Of a stretch of DNA of 64,000 nt, positions 1 to 12,195 are shown piece by piece. A program made the position numbers and the translations under genes. Source of the stretch: Lentinus brumalis (Eukaryota; Basidiomycota; Agaricomycetes; Polyporales; Polyporaceae). Positions within the stretch are counted from its first letter, which is position 1; each line of letters begins with the position of its first letter. The DNA is taken from the NCBI GenBank assembly GCA_001792895.1, contig MARA01000027.1, forward strand, positions 62,001 through 126,000, read 5' to 3'. Under the pieces are notes generated by a model. The model searched no databases, was not told the origin of the DNA, and worked only from the letters and a program-made list of their open reading frames with translations.

Positions 1-2835
1 TACTCTCCAGCTTTCTCAGTCGACCTCATACGGACTCGGCAAAGCGCTCCACAGCGCGCGTTGCAGCCGGAGCCACCGGCTCATGCACCTCCTCGGGAGA
101 GGGTTCTACTTACATGGTACGCTCTTCAGACTGGCATTTTTTGTGCACGGCGCTCTAACTTCTGACACGCTTTACGGATTGTACAGGCTTCCATTGCTTT
201 TCCGGGCTATTATACGACCACACCGGGCAACATCCTCGTTCACACGTCTCGCCTACGGCAGACCGTGGCCACGATCAATGCTCCTCGGATCACCTTCAAC
301 TCGAGCTGTGCTGCCGTCAAGAACGACTCGCAGGGCACAGATTCCGGTGTGCAGGTGCGCCTCCCGGAAGCACAATCGAATAGACGGTGGTATGAGAGCT
401 CTGGGACGGGCTGGGAGGGCGGTCAGAGGACGTCGGGACTCGGAAGCATGGGAAGGAGATACCGGGACGCGCAGCAACAGCCGAACGGCGGTACGCCCCA
501 CAACTTAGATCAGATGAGGTATGCGGTGTCTCCCAACTTGGGCTTATACGTGTCGATGCGCTGACAACATTTGCAGGGTGTTCGAGCGGCTCTTGCCTCC
601 GGGAAGCGAAGAGTAGCATGTTTCAGCCATGGCACAGCGTGAGCTGCCATCTGCTACTATTGACTATGCGTATCCTGATCTTCCTAGCTCCTCAAGCATT
701 GGACGGATCTTGAACGCTACCGTGACGCCTACCCCGCAGTGTTCCATCAGCATGAATCAGACCTGCCGCGATTGCGGAGCAGCTCTGCGCCGGCCGGAGA
801 GTCTGAGAGCTGACGGTCTTGTATTTACTAGACACTTGATCGCTTCTTCCGGTGATGCTCTCCTCCGCCGCGGCGGTCACTTCACATGTTTAGACCTCAC
901 GTGGCGGACCCGTATTCGGGACTGAAGACGCGGACTAGACTAAGAACTCACACATGTTTGTATCCTCTCTTTCAACCTGGAGACATTCGAATAGTGGTCT
1001 GATACGACGCCGCATGCAGGACTCCTTGCTGTTGTCCGGCCGCTTGGTCCTGTACTGAGGTCTAGAGCTTGTATACACAGCTGTACAGCTGGGTCTGAGG
1101 CCGACATTGCTCGGCTCAGCCTCCGCTGCATCCCAGTCCCGGCGCGGCGACTTTCACAGCAAGAAGGCATGCAGGGCCGCGCTCACATATGCGGACGTCA
1201 CCGCAAGTGCAGCACCCATACATGGCACATGGCACAGTCGAAACTCGTACTCGGGTGCGCCCATGGTTTGAGGAATGCTGCTCCTTTCCCAGGAATCTGC
1301 GGTGTCCGAGCACTGCACGAGCCAGTCTTGCATCACGGCCGAGTCCCGACACGGCAAGGAGTGAGTGCCAAACCTTATCCATACAAGGTACTTACTCGGC
1401 CCGACCGGCCAGCTCTCTCGTACACACCTGCCCTTCAGGTTCGAGCATTGCGTGCACCTTCTCGCCATTAGCTGTCGTCGAATACTCTCGACGGCACGTC
1501 GACGCAACCTGCTGTCGCAGGTTCCATTGGAAGATACCGTCCTGGGCAGCCGTCTCGTTCGCACGCGGTTTTTACGGTACGCACGCCGCACATCCGAAGG
1601 TTCTCTGCCTATGCTTCCCCGCTCCCATGCGAGTGTCTAACATTCCGCCCATCCTCCCGATCGCTTGCAGGTTCCTCGATGTCCTGCCCAGCGCGGTCAA
1701 TCTGTCGATTACCATGCAGACTCAGCAGAGAACCGACACGCATCGAGGCAGGGTTTGCCCCTTGTAGTAGATACACATGTCGTAGACAGCAAATTCGGGC
1801 ATGCATGCTCAGCGATAATTATACCGCGCACAACTACAATCCAAGCGTGCGTAACAGCGTGCCCTGATGGAGGAATCTCGAAGTTCTACATAGACCGGTG
1901 GGATGTCAGATACCCAGCAACTCGGAGTATTCCTGACAGGGTTCTACCTCAACCTGCTCGGGTCCTGCAATGTCGCTCGCTCTGCCACAACTTCAGTTAC
2001 TGGCTGACTCGGCCGAGCTGCCCCCGGGTACCTGCAACATGCTCGGAATCATCCGACATCCTACAGGGTGCCCAGGACACAAGTAAACACGACTATCGTT
2101 GCAGACACCGTCGTAGCCCGCCGCAAGAGCAGGCTCTGAAGCTCAAGTCATATGTACGAGTGTGCACTGCGGAAACACACAAGAGACAACTTGAAGCACA
2201 CACAGCGCGACGCGCTCGAAGTTGCAAAAGAAAGAGCATCGTAATTCGGGCGCAACCGAGCGTGGACTACGGTACAGGTAGACTGATCGTCACCATATCT
2301 GCTATGTATGTACGGACGTCTCCAGACTTCCGGACAGCCCGCCAGTCCGCCATGGCCGCTCCCGAGCTTCCAGCAGCGCCGCGCCTCGTCACTGAAGTCA
2401 CAACCCGCCGAGCGGCAGAGACGCATCAAGCTGCACTGGGAACCATGCATGCTTCACGTCTTCGCGCTTCTGTCTCGACCTCGAATCTCCCCATCCCGCG
2501 GCCGCTTCGAGGGCGCAGTACGCACAGATCGAGTCGGAAACAGCACGAGACGCAGGGATTGCAGTGGCCCGGGGTTCGATGTTCCAACTGCATACGCCGT
2601 CGTCAGGACTCAGAATGGCATGCGGGGTCCGTATGCCATACGTACGCACCTCGAAGGCGGCCGGCCGACCACTGCATTCCGCACGTCAAACCGCGAACCG
2701 AGCGCCGTGCCCGGACGCTGCCGCACCCCACGCCCCGCTGGCACTTATGCAAGACGCAGATGCGCCTGACGGGCACGCTCCCACCTCTCGTCCCTCCCCT
2801 CCCGTCTCCCCTCTCACCTCTGTCTCTCCCCGGCC
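1..2835. other. Unit 1 head, no recognisable gene
   Basis: Reading frames here are short, lie on both strands and overlap. The longest (1,665-2,936, plus) is not kept open in the other units. Isolated exon-like pieces with GT...CAG borders occur, such as an intron-like stretch ending at 189, but no protein family is recognisable. Confidence 0.6.
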
Positions 2836-3600
2836 GTGGGGTACGTCCTCCGTCCCGCCTCTCTCTGTCTGATCGCCGTACTGACGCGTTACAGACAGGA
2901 CAGCGACCCTGCGGGCGTGTGAGTAGAGTACGGTGACGGGAAATAGCGACACGGTCGTGCGTACCTCCGAGCTCGTCGCTCGTTGCCCTCCCCAGGTCTG
3001 CTGACGGTCCACCGCAGCCATACTCGCAGTCTCTGCCCTGCACGAGCTTGTCCTGCTATCACCGTCAAACCGCCCCCAGTTGAAGCACGTACGCACTACG
3101 CGTCCAGGTAAGTACCCGTGCAACCTCGGCCAGCCGCGTCAGCTCACGTCTGGGCGGCATGCAGGTCAGCGTCCGCAGGCACGCTCTCTCGCTTGCGCTC
3201 GTGTCTGCTCACTCACATATATGCGTTCGCTACAGGCCGCAGCGATTGAGACGAACGCGTGCCCATGCTGGCCGTGCAGGACGGCCCGCGCTGCGGACGA
3301 CGCGTGTCTCCCGGCGAGCTGGTACGCACCGTGTCCTTGAAGTTCGTTCGACGAGCTGACGTACCGTGTGCAGCTGAAGTCGTTCTCCCGAGGGTCTCGT
3401 TGGGGCTCGGGCTGCAGGTACGCATCGCGCGCGGTGTTCTGTGCATGTACTGAAGCTGACGCGCTGTATCTAGCAGTCTGCGGTGTCTCTGGGCTTTCTG
3501 GTACGTACGAAGTCCTCGGGTTCGCTCGACGTGCTAACGTACCGTGTGTGGCCCGGGTCGCCGTCCCGAGGGTCTTGTCGGGACTTGCGCTGTAGGCACG
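2836..3600 (+). pseudogene. Mini-exon ladder relic, unit 1
   Basis: This is a chain of short exon-like pieces with canonical introns. The first intron, 2,841-2,894, is 54 bp with an ACTGAC branch site. The last elements have lost their splice signals: the acceptor GTGCAG has become GTGTGG near 3,550, and the exon end CTGCAG has become CTGTAG near 3,594. Only one 0.46 kb module is present, of the B type. The original product is not recognised. Confidence 0.5.
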
Positions 3601-3844
3601 TGTCGCGCACCGTGTTCCCGGCGTCCTGGATTTAGTTTTCTTGCATAGCGACGAGCAGATGTGACTTGTACGTACCCAGTGTCGTGTATAGCGGGGAGGA
3701 TCAGTGCAGCGGCAAGAGTCGAGCGTGCGGCGAGTAGACAGCGGTGGTAGCATACATGTAGAGTACGCAGGTGATGTGGAGGTAGAGCTTGAGCAGGGAC
3801 AGCGGGCGGGACACTGGACGTGCGCAGTACGAGGGCGGGGATAG

Positions 3845-4086
3845 ATGGAGGCGCAGACAGCGCAGGATGAGAGGGTGCGGAGAGCGAGGCGCGAGATGGA
3901 CGGGCTGCGCCTGGACGTAGACGAGTTGAATGACGGGGCGAGGGCGGGAGAAGTTGACGAGCAAGATAACATGATGGACGTACCGTGATATGCAGAACAA
4001 TCGCAATTGCAGGAACGCGGTACGAGGGGCGCGAGTTGCAGAGAGACTTGTTGCAGCACAATCAAGAGGACTCGGACGGAGAGTGA
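3845..4086 (+). CDS. Tiny two-exon reading frame, unit 1 (59 aa, hypothetical)
   Basis: A frame starts at the ATG at 3,845 and runs 135 bp to 3,979. A possible 62 bp intron (3,980-4,041, GTACCG...TTGCAG) follows, then 45 bp to a TGA at 4,084-4,086. The product is highly charged and helix-prone (MEAQTAQDERVRRARREMD; tail DLLQ.NQEDSDGE). A stop codon directly precedes the ATG, so the frame cannot extend upstream. The same frame is open in units 3, 4 and 5 despite base differences, and broken in unit 2. It is unlike any family I know. It may be a remnant of a coiled-coil protein, or chance. Confidence 0.3.
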
Positions 4087-4099
4087 CTGGTACTCGGGG

Positions 4100-4655
4100 C
4101 TCACGCTCCCGTTAGATCGATCGCATGCGAGCCTCGGCACTTGAGATGTCTGCAGGCCTTGCATACTGAGGAGGTGACGCGCTGTACGAGGGCTGGACAT
4201 TAGGACGGGAAGACCATGCGGGATTGCAGTAGAGGATAAAGGAGTCGACGTACGGCGAGGCTCCAAATAGAGTTGTGTAACGAAGACAGAGTTCGGACAG
4301 CGTATGGTGGAAGAGGTGTCAAGAGCAGGAGGTCGCGGAGCTGTCCATCGAGCTGTTGACAGAGCCTATCCTCGAGTCGAGGTAAAGAGCGCAGTAGGAT
4401 ATGCCCTCGCCCTAAGAGCGAGAGCGTGAGCTCCAGACGCATGTACGAACGCGTGCCTGCACCGTAGAAGGGTGGTGTCCAGGTGAGACGCACTGCAGGC
4501 ACGAGACGGCTTAGATTGCGCCTCAAATAGACTGCGACGGGCGAAAAGGAGTATGAGCGGAAAGTCGTGCGTGATTGAGTGCAGTGCCGCGTATGGGAGA
4601 GGGTCGGAGAGCTTGTAGGCCTAGGAGTGCAGGGACGCACATCGAAGGCTGATGG
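4100..4655. other. Unit 1 block between tiny frame and MnSOD promoter
   Basis: No gene is recognised. The minus strand is open over long distances only because of GC-rich composition. A diverged, frameshifted version of the MAEEVSEQEV piece lies near 4,302. Confidence 0.5.
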
Positions 4656-4659
4656 AGGT

Positions 4660-5717
4660 CTGGGGCTCTCGACGAGGGAGGTCCCGTTGAGTCGGCCGCG
4701 GGAGCCGAGCCGTTCGTTGGCTGTGTGTATGCAGTGAGCTCGACGTACGCTGCACACACCCCGCTTTTGTAGCGACAGACATAACCTTACCTGCGTCCTT
4801 GCTGCCGTCGCTCGCGAGAGAAAGGAGGACAAGCCACGGCCGTTGCCGAAGACGCCGCCACGTGCGCTCAGCGATGACGTCGGCGCACAACCCTCGTCGC
4901 CCCGGTCGTCGCCGTCAGCCTCGTCGCCGCTGCTCTGACCTCTTGCTCGCTTACCCACTCACTCGCCAGTACAGCTGCGTCACCCGCCTCGCCTGACCTA
5001 TCGGTGTGTTGTCCCCGCCATCACACACCGCGTCCCCACGCTTCCGCCGTCTGCCTCTTCCCGCGTCATGGCAGGTCACAGAACGATGTCCTGGAGCCGC
5101 GCATTTCGCACAAGGTCGTCGCGCTCCTGCACAGCAAGCTCGACCGGACGTACCATGAGGTCCTCAATGCCGCCGAGGACTCCTACGCCCAGGTGCCGGT
5201 CGCAAGAAGCAGTCCGCGCTCTGTTTGATTGCAGACTCTCGCGCCCACGCTGAGCCCCACGCGACCCTCTCTTTCGGCCGCTACACGATTTTGCTGTATA
5301 CGATGTCGGCAGTGTCTATGTGAGTGCCGTGTTCGCTTGTTTGCGCAATCGATCCCACTGCTCACACAGCAACAGCATTCAAGAATATGAACACCGTCCC
5401 CGCCGTCGTCCAGAACTCTTGTCAACGGCGCAACTTGCAGTTCAGGAAGCTCGAATATGTCACCACCTGAAGCCAGGACCCGCTCCTCTTCCACATCTCC
5501 ATCATCGGCACGAACACCTGGGCGTACTTCCCTCTCCAGTACCACGACGTCCTATCTACTGTGAGTATGCCCTCTTTCGCTTCAGCATACTTCCATCATA
5601 CTCCAGTATCTTCGCAAAACGCTCACCGCACTTGCTGTCTATCCCATGCAGTACCTGACCGCTGACCGGCATCAACTCCAAGAAGGCCGAGCATCGCATT
5701 CTCGAGGCAGCAACATC
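4660..5717 (+). pseudogene. MnSOD relic with promoter, unit 1
   Basis: The upstream part (4,660-4,990) aligns with the promoter of the working MnSOD at 60 kb, including the TGACGTC motif (4,875-4,881) and the GCTCGCTTACCCACTCACTC leader. The coding relic starts near 5,091 with LEPRISHK, where the first metal ligand His has become Arg. The exon 2 centre that should hold the second ligand (HINHSLFWK) is gone. The exon 3 part reads GTNTWAYFPLQY in place of [13 protein letters not shown], so the Asp and the last His are also changed. Both downstream introns are recognisable, so this is a DNA-level copy and not a retrocopy. It cannot make an enzyme. Confidence 0.88.
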
Positions 5718-5749
5718 GCCGTTCTTGACCCTACATGGCTCTAATCCCC

Positions 5750-7147
5750 ACGCGAGAGGTCGGAAGGAGAGCATGCGCATGTTCAATGTTGAGAGTCGTA
5801 TATTCTGAAGGTACGTCGCTCCCAAGTACTGTTGTGCGACGTGCACATTCCAAGCTTGCGGGGCATCAGCGGGAACACACGGCAGGATGAGCGATGGACC
5901 CGGACGCACTTTCTGCAGTGCAGCGTACTCCGAGCTCAGCCAAGTCCGTCGTCTCGCCCTCCACAGCCTCCCGAGACTTCCTCGCCCTCGCCCTCGTATA
6001 TGCTCGCGTACGTACAGCTACCCGTCCGCTCTCCGTTGTCCATCCCTCCTTGTCAGTCGTCGGCGACAGACATGCCTTCAGCTGGAGGTCCGTCGGGCCC
6101 GCCGACAGTCGCGTCTGCGATGACCTGAGCGATCCCAATCCCGATCCCGAGGAGCGACCAGACGCGGCCATCGTGGGGACCTCGCGAGCTCCGCGCACGT
6201 TCTAGCATTGTGTACAATCGCCCCTCCGAGTGTCGGGTGTTCGCGATAGCGGGCGGGCGGGAGGTGTATGTATTCTCGGGCCGTCATTTCCGCTCCGCGA
6301 GACACGTCTACGCTCCCCCTTCAGTGCTCTTTCCTTGCAGGACTTAGTCATGGGTCGCCGGGCTAGCGTCGCGGAGCGCGAGCTTGGTCACGCCCCGATC
6401 CTGGACCGCTGAACAAGCACAGGCACAGGTTCAGGGTTCCGGTCTCCCCCCGTCGACCTGAAGCCAAACGTACATTCACCTCCGCCCGACGATCCTCTTC
6501 CTCTTCCCGGCCCTCAACCTATCGACCTCCCATCGCTGGTACCCGTCTCCCGTCTCCCGACTCGCCCGGAACCGTCGCTCGAAGCCGCTGCAACCGCACT
6601 CGAGCCCGGATCTGCTGCGCCGGAGGCGGAACCCCGGCGTTGAGCTCGAGCTTCTCGCGTTCCAGTCTCCAGATCGCGTACCACGGGAAAGTCAGTACAT
6701 ATGTATGCACGTCTCATCGCCCTACGTGCACGAGCACCTACAGCTAGCGGAGGACGTCCAAGCCATCCGTCTCTCTCTAGTATGTACCACGTCGTCATCG
6801 TCCTCTCGTCGTGCAGGACCCTCCCAGGCAGCGGCACTCCGACGTCCTGCAGAGCGTGCAGCCCCTCGGACATAGACCCATAGTCCTGGGGGACGCGGCG
6901 CCGATGGAGCGGCGTGCGCACTGCTGGCTGGGCTCGAGGACGACGAGGACGAGGGTTGTAGTAATTGATAGAAGGTCGAATATACATATCTCGTTCGAGT
7001 GCACACCGCTTGTGATACCCGCCGTGCCGTTCCTCCCCCGTCTGCACCGACTCGGTTGGTCTCTGCGCCCTCGCCATCAGTGCAACTGCGAGAAGAACAG
7101 ACGCACCCGGATTGTAAGTACGATCCTGCAAGTCACGCGTTCAACGT
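5750..7147 (+). pseudogene. Cassette downstream of MnSOD relic, unit 1
   Basis: This is an unrecognised relic found after every MnSOD relic in the array and also at 50.1-51.5 kb. Shared landmarks are a piece reading like SAAYSELSQVRRLAL, a piece with RHAFSWRSV followed by RVCDDLSDP, and a proline-rich piece (PPPDDPLPLP). Frames break between landmarks. Confidence 0.55.
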
Positions 7148-10100
7148 AGCATGCTCATGACCATCAAGGGCCAAGGCTGTAGGACTCGGACTCCGGGAGA
7201 GTGTACTGGTACAAGCTCTTTCTCGTCCCGCTGATACGGATCTCGTGATCGTCATGTACGACAATCTCGTCTCGGCAGAGCTTAGGTACATACTTCGCGG
7301 GGCGGCAGGTGGTGCTCAGTCGGACCGCCTTCGGCACGAGCGGTCGAACGATACAGATACACTATGGCGACATGTGCGCTGCGGCGGCGGCGAGTAGCCT
7401 CATGGTGCGTCGTCGGGTCCGCGGGCGGTGCACGGAGAGAGCCGCTCTGGGCAGGCGAGGCTACTCTCCAGCGCACGAATCTTTACCTTACAGCATATCC
7501 AGCGTGTATTCCGGGGTGTAGGTAGACAGGGAGGTCGCGAGTTGATATAATAGAATGTGTTCTCCGAGCTATTCTACAGCGCATGAGAGGGTCCTGTCGA
7601 GACCGGCCACACGGAGTTGGCATTGGTGCTGCAGCGTCCATACCGCCGTCCTGTGTCTACGCTATGTACAGGGACTCCTGAGGTTCTGCTACAAGGCCCC
7701 GGGGGCGGAAGAGAGAGGGATACTGCAGGAGGGAGGCTCGAGGGGAGGGGCGAGGGAGAGGACACGAGAGAGCGCTGGCCGCCCTGCCTTGATGCGAATA
7801 CCCGTGCGCGCTGGCGCTCACCCGGACTCTCGGTGCGCGGCGAGGTATTAGATTGTTATCTATTACCTGAGTTACTTACGGTAGCGTAGTCGGTTCTTAT
7901 AAATCTGTTCTCTGTCAGTCGGTGCGATTTAGCCACCGGGAGCCGGCAATCAAACCAGGCGCGAAGCATGCCGGCTATTGCCGCATTCATTACATGAGTC
8001 CTCGTCAGTGTTCTCGCCATTATATCGCCTCAAGCAGCGTATATTGCAAGGACTACGAGCACGAAGGCATTACAATTACAGTGGAGTATGTACGCTATAC
8101 CGGAACCACAAGAAAGAACGCGAGGCCGTGCTGCACAGCAACGGCGCTCTCTTCTCGACCACCACGACCGCGACACAGGAACGACTACACACATACTCGG
8201 CTGCACTACAGACAGACCCAAAACGTCCTCTGCATGGCCAGCGCCTGGGAGCTCGCGAACCACGGCCCCTCGCACGACACGTCCTCTCAGCCTCAAGCTC
8301 CGGTCGACGCGGCCGTACTTTGGCTTGCCCTTGAGCCGCTTTGCGGCGGTTCGTCGTGGGCGACGGCACGATGAACGGAGATGTTTTGATGCCAGATGCG
8401 ACACAAACAGCGTCTTCATGTCGCTGTGCCAATGCGTGCGAGCGACGGCACTGTGTCCGTGATTGGGAGGTGCAGTGCTCGTCGCCCGCAGACGAGCTCC
8501 TTGAGAGAGCCGGGAGGCAGCGGCGGAGGAGGGCGGAGATATTTCATGAGCGGGAGCTCCGACGTCTTCACCGTTGCCGGGACCCGTGAGCACGGCTTCA
8601 CGTGTGTCGCTCTGTGTAGCATACACATCCCGATCTCTCTGCTGACCTACGTTGCCGTCAGCTCCTCTAGCTTCAGGAAGCTGACTCAAATGTTCTCCCA
8701 GGGACGGCCAGCACCGGGAGCTCGACGATCTTGTGGCCGGCGGCGACCATGTTCCTCGACCAGCCCATCGCGACCGACCGACCGACCGACCGAGTGGCTT
8801 TCGTCAGCGTGAGCCCGGATAACTAGCACTGCGGAAGTACTCACCCGATGCGCGGTCGACGACAGCTATCCTATCGTCTCGAGCCTTCCTCGTCTGCTCG
8901 CTCCTCACTCTCCTGGAAACGCGTAGAAGGACCGGTCAAAAACAAGGACAAGACGACATAGAAGGCAGGGAACGGGATGGGAGAGCGTCGACGAGCGACG
9001 GCAGGACGACTGGAGTGCGAGAGGACGGGAGGACGGGTGACGAGGCGAGGTGAGGAGCAGATGCGAGGATGGGAGGGGAAGAATGTGACGGTGTAGCGCG
9101 GCGAGAGATGGAACGACCCACTAGAGCTGGTAAGCCGTATACCGTGAGCTTCGATGCGTTGACGCGGTAACAAAATTCACAGGGTTCCCGGGCAGTGCTT
9201 GCATGCCGGAAGCGACTAGCATCGTTCGGCCATAACAAGTGCGTACCTCCCGCCTTGGGATGAGTGTTCATGTACGCGATCGTTCTAAGCTGCAGCTGCC
9301 GAACAGGCAGGACGTCGCTCTGCCCGGAGCAAATCATACCGGCCGTTCTGGACGTTATACGGTTTCCTTGTGTGCAGGTACGACCGGTGCGTTTTCAGTG
9401 ATTTCGGGCCTCTCCATAGCCACAGAGTAGTCAGAATGCTGATAGTCTCCACCTTTCTCAGTCGACCTGATACATACTCGGCGAAGCACTCCGCAGCCCG
9501 CGATGCAGCTGGAGCCATCGGCCCATGGAACTTAGCGGAAGAGGGTTGCTCGACATACTTACATGGTACGCTCTTCAGACTGGCATGTTTCCGTGAACGG
9601 TGTTCTAAGTAACTTCTGACACGCTTTACGGATCGTACAGGCTTCCATTGCTTTTCCGGGCCATTATCGGACCACACCGGGCAACATCCTCGTTCACACG
9701 TCTCGCCTGCGGCAGACCGTGGCCACGACCAATGCTCCTCGGATCACCTTCGACTCGAGCTGTGCCGCCGTCAAGAACGACTCGCAGGGCACAGATTCCG
9801 GTGTGCAGGTGCGCCTCCCAGAAGCACAATCGAATAGACGGTGGTATGAGAGCTCTGGGACGGGCTGGGAGGGCGGTCAGAGGACGTCGGGACTCGGGAG
9901 CATGGGAGGGTGATGACCAGATAGCGCAGGAAACTCAAATCAGATGAGGTATGCGGTGTCTCCCAACTTGGGCTTCTACGTGTCGATGTGCTGACGACAT
10001 TTGCAGGGTCTTCGAGCGGCTCTTGCCTCCGGGAAGCGAAGAGCAGCGTGTTTCGGCCACTGCAGGGCGCGAGGTGAGTATCTGCTACTATGAATATTAG

Positions 10101-12195
10101 TTACCGATCTTCATAACTTCTCGAGCATTCTCGTACATTACCTTGAAGCTGAAGCTGTACGGCTGCGCCAGGATTAACCAGACCTGCGCCGATCGCGGAG
10201 CAGCTCTGCGCCGGCGGGAGAGTCTGAGAGCTGACGGTCTCGTATGTTATAGACACCCGATCGCTTCTGCGGGGGATGCTCTCCTATGCGGTGGTCACTG
10301 TACCAGATCCCACGTGGTGGCATGCTCGTATTTCGGGACTGAAGACGTGGGCTACAATTCGCACATGTATGTATTCTCTCTCCCTGAAGGCATTCGGATA
10401 GCGGTCTGATACGACGCCACATGCAGGACTCCTTGCCGTTGTCCGGCCGCTTGATCCTGTACTGAGGTCTGAGCTTGTAAACACAGATGTACGGCTGGGT
10501 CTGAGGCCGACATTGCTCGGCTCAGCCTCCGCCGCATCCCAGTCCCGGCGCGGCGACTTTCACAGCAAGAACGCGTGCAGGGCCGCGCTCACATATGCGG
10601 ACGTCGCCGCAAGCGCAGCCCCCATACATGGCACATGGCACAGTCGAAACTCGTACTCGGGTGCGGCCATGGTTCGAGGAATGTTTCCCATGAACCTGCT
10701 GTGTCCAAGCAGTCTTGCATCACGGCAGAGTCCCGACGGGGCGAGGAGTGAGTGTCCGCCGAACCGTTTCCATACGAGGAACTTACTCGGCCCGACCGGC
10801 CAGCTCTCTCGTGCACACCTGCTCCTTCAGGTTTGCGCGTTGCGTACGCCTTCTCGCCATCGGCTGTCGTCGAATACTCTCGACGGCACGTCGACGCAAC
10901 CTGCTGTCACAGGTTCCATTCAAAGATACCGTCCTAGGCAGCCGTCTCGTTCACACGCGATTTTTACGGTATGCACGCCGCACATCAATTTCATTTCCTA
11001 TGCTTCCCCGCTCCCAGGCGAGTGCCTAACATTCCGCCCATCCTCCCGATCGCTTGCAGGTTCCTCGATGTCCCGCCCAGCGCGGTCAATCTGTCGATTA
11101 CCATGCAGACTCAGAGCCTGAGAACCGACACACATCGACGCAGGGTTCGCCACTTGTAGTAGATAGACATGTCGTAGACAGCAAATTCGGGCGTGCATGC
11201 TCAGCAATGATTATACCGCGCACGTTGAACTATAGTCCAAGCCTGCATAACAACATACCCTAAAGGACGGCCGGCGGGATGTCAGATACCCAGCAACTCG
11301 GAATACTCCTGACAGGGTTCTACCTCAAGCTGCTCGGGTCCGCCAATGTCGCTCGCTCTGCCACAACTTCAGGTAAGTACTGGCTGACTCGGCCGAGCTC
11401 CCCGCAGGTACGCGCAACATACTCGGAATCATCCGACATCCTACAGGGTGCCTAGGACACAAGTCAACATGACTGTTCATGCACACAATGCCGCAGTCAC
11501 AGAGGCCGCTCAAGACTTCAGTCATATGTACGAGCGCATACTGCGGAAACACGCGAGGAATGGCTTCAAGCACACACAGCGTGACGCGCTCAAAGTCGCA
11601 ACAGAAAGAGCATCATAATTCCGGCGCAACCGAGCGTGGACTACAGGTAGACTGATCGTCGCCATATCTGCTACGTACGGACGTCTCCAGACCAGACTCC
11701 CGTCCGCCATGATCGCTCCCGAGCTTCCAGCAGCGCTGCGCCTCGTTGCTGAACTCGCAAACCGCCGAACGGCGAACGGCGAAGACGCAGCAAGCTGCAA
11801 GCAGGAGCCATGCATGCTTCACGTCTTCGTGCTTCTGTCTCGACCTCGACGCTCCCCATCCCGCGGCCGCTTCGAGGGCGCAGTACGCACAGATCGAGTC
11901 GGAACCAGCGCGAGACACAGGATGGCTCGAGGGTCTATGTCCCAGCTGCATACGTCGTTGTTAGACTGGTTTGCAGGGTCCATATGTACTTACGCACCTC
12001 AAAGGCGGCCAGCGCACCGGCTGCATTCCGCACGTCAGACCGTGAACCGAGCGCCGTGCCCGGACGCTGCCGCACCCCACGCCCCGCCGGCACATATGCC
12101 AGAGGCAGATGCGCCTGACGGGCACACTCCCACCCCTCGTCCCTCCCTTCCACCTCTCGTCCCTCCCCTCTGCCTCTCCCGTCCTCGTCTACGGT
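7148..12195. other. Unit 2 head, no recognisable gene; GACC microsatellite
   Basis: No protein family is recognisable in this 5 kb. Several stretches look like old exons between canonical short introns. One is the piece after the acceptor near 8,035, which encodes VYCKDYEHEGITITVE. Another is a piece starting at 11,280 that encodes MSDTQQLGILLTGFYL. Frames are interrupted differently in the other units; for instance the open frame at the unit 4 position 28,337-28,585 carries a TAG stop here at about 8,957. A GACC tetranucleotide run sits near 8,771-8,793. Confidence 0.6.

Larger units (their letters stand above)
1..7147 (+). repeat. Array unit 1 (left-truncated by window)
   Basis: This is the most diverged unit. 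Its first base matches about position 9,442 of unit 2, so roughly 2.3 kb of the unit lies outside the window. It carries one copy of the 0.46 kb internal module and its own lesions in the MnSOD relic. Confidence 0.9.

Noticed and set aside
1665..2936. 423-codon plus-strand open frame in unit 1
   Set aside because: It is not conserved in any other unit and has biased composition; it is a chance frame.
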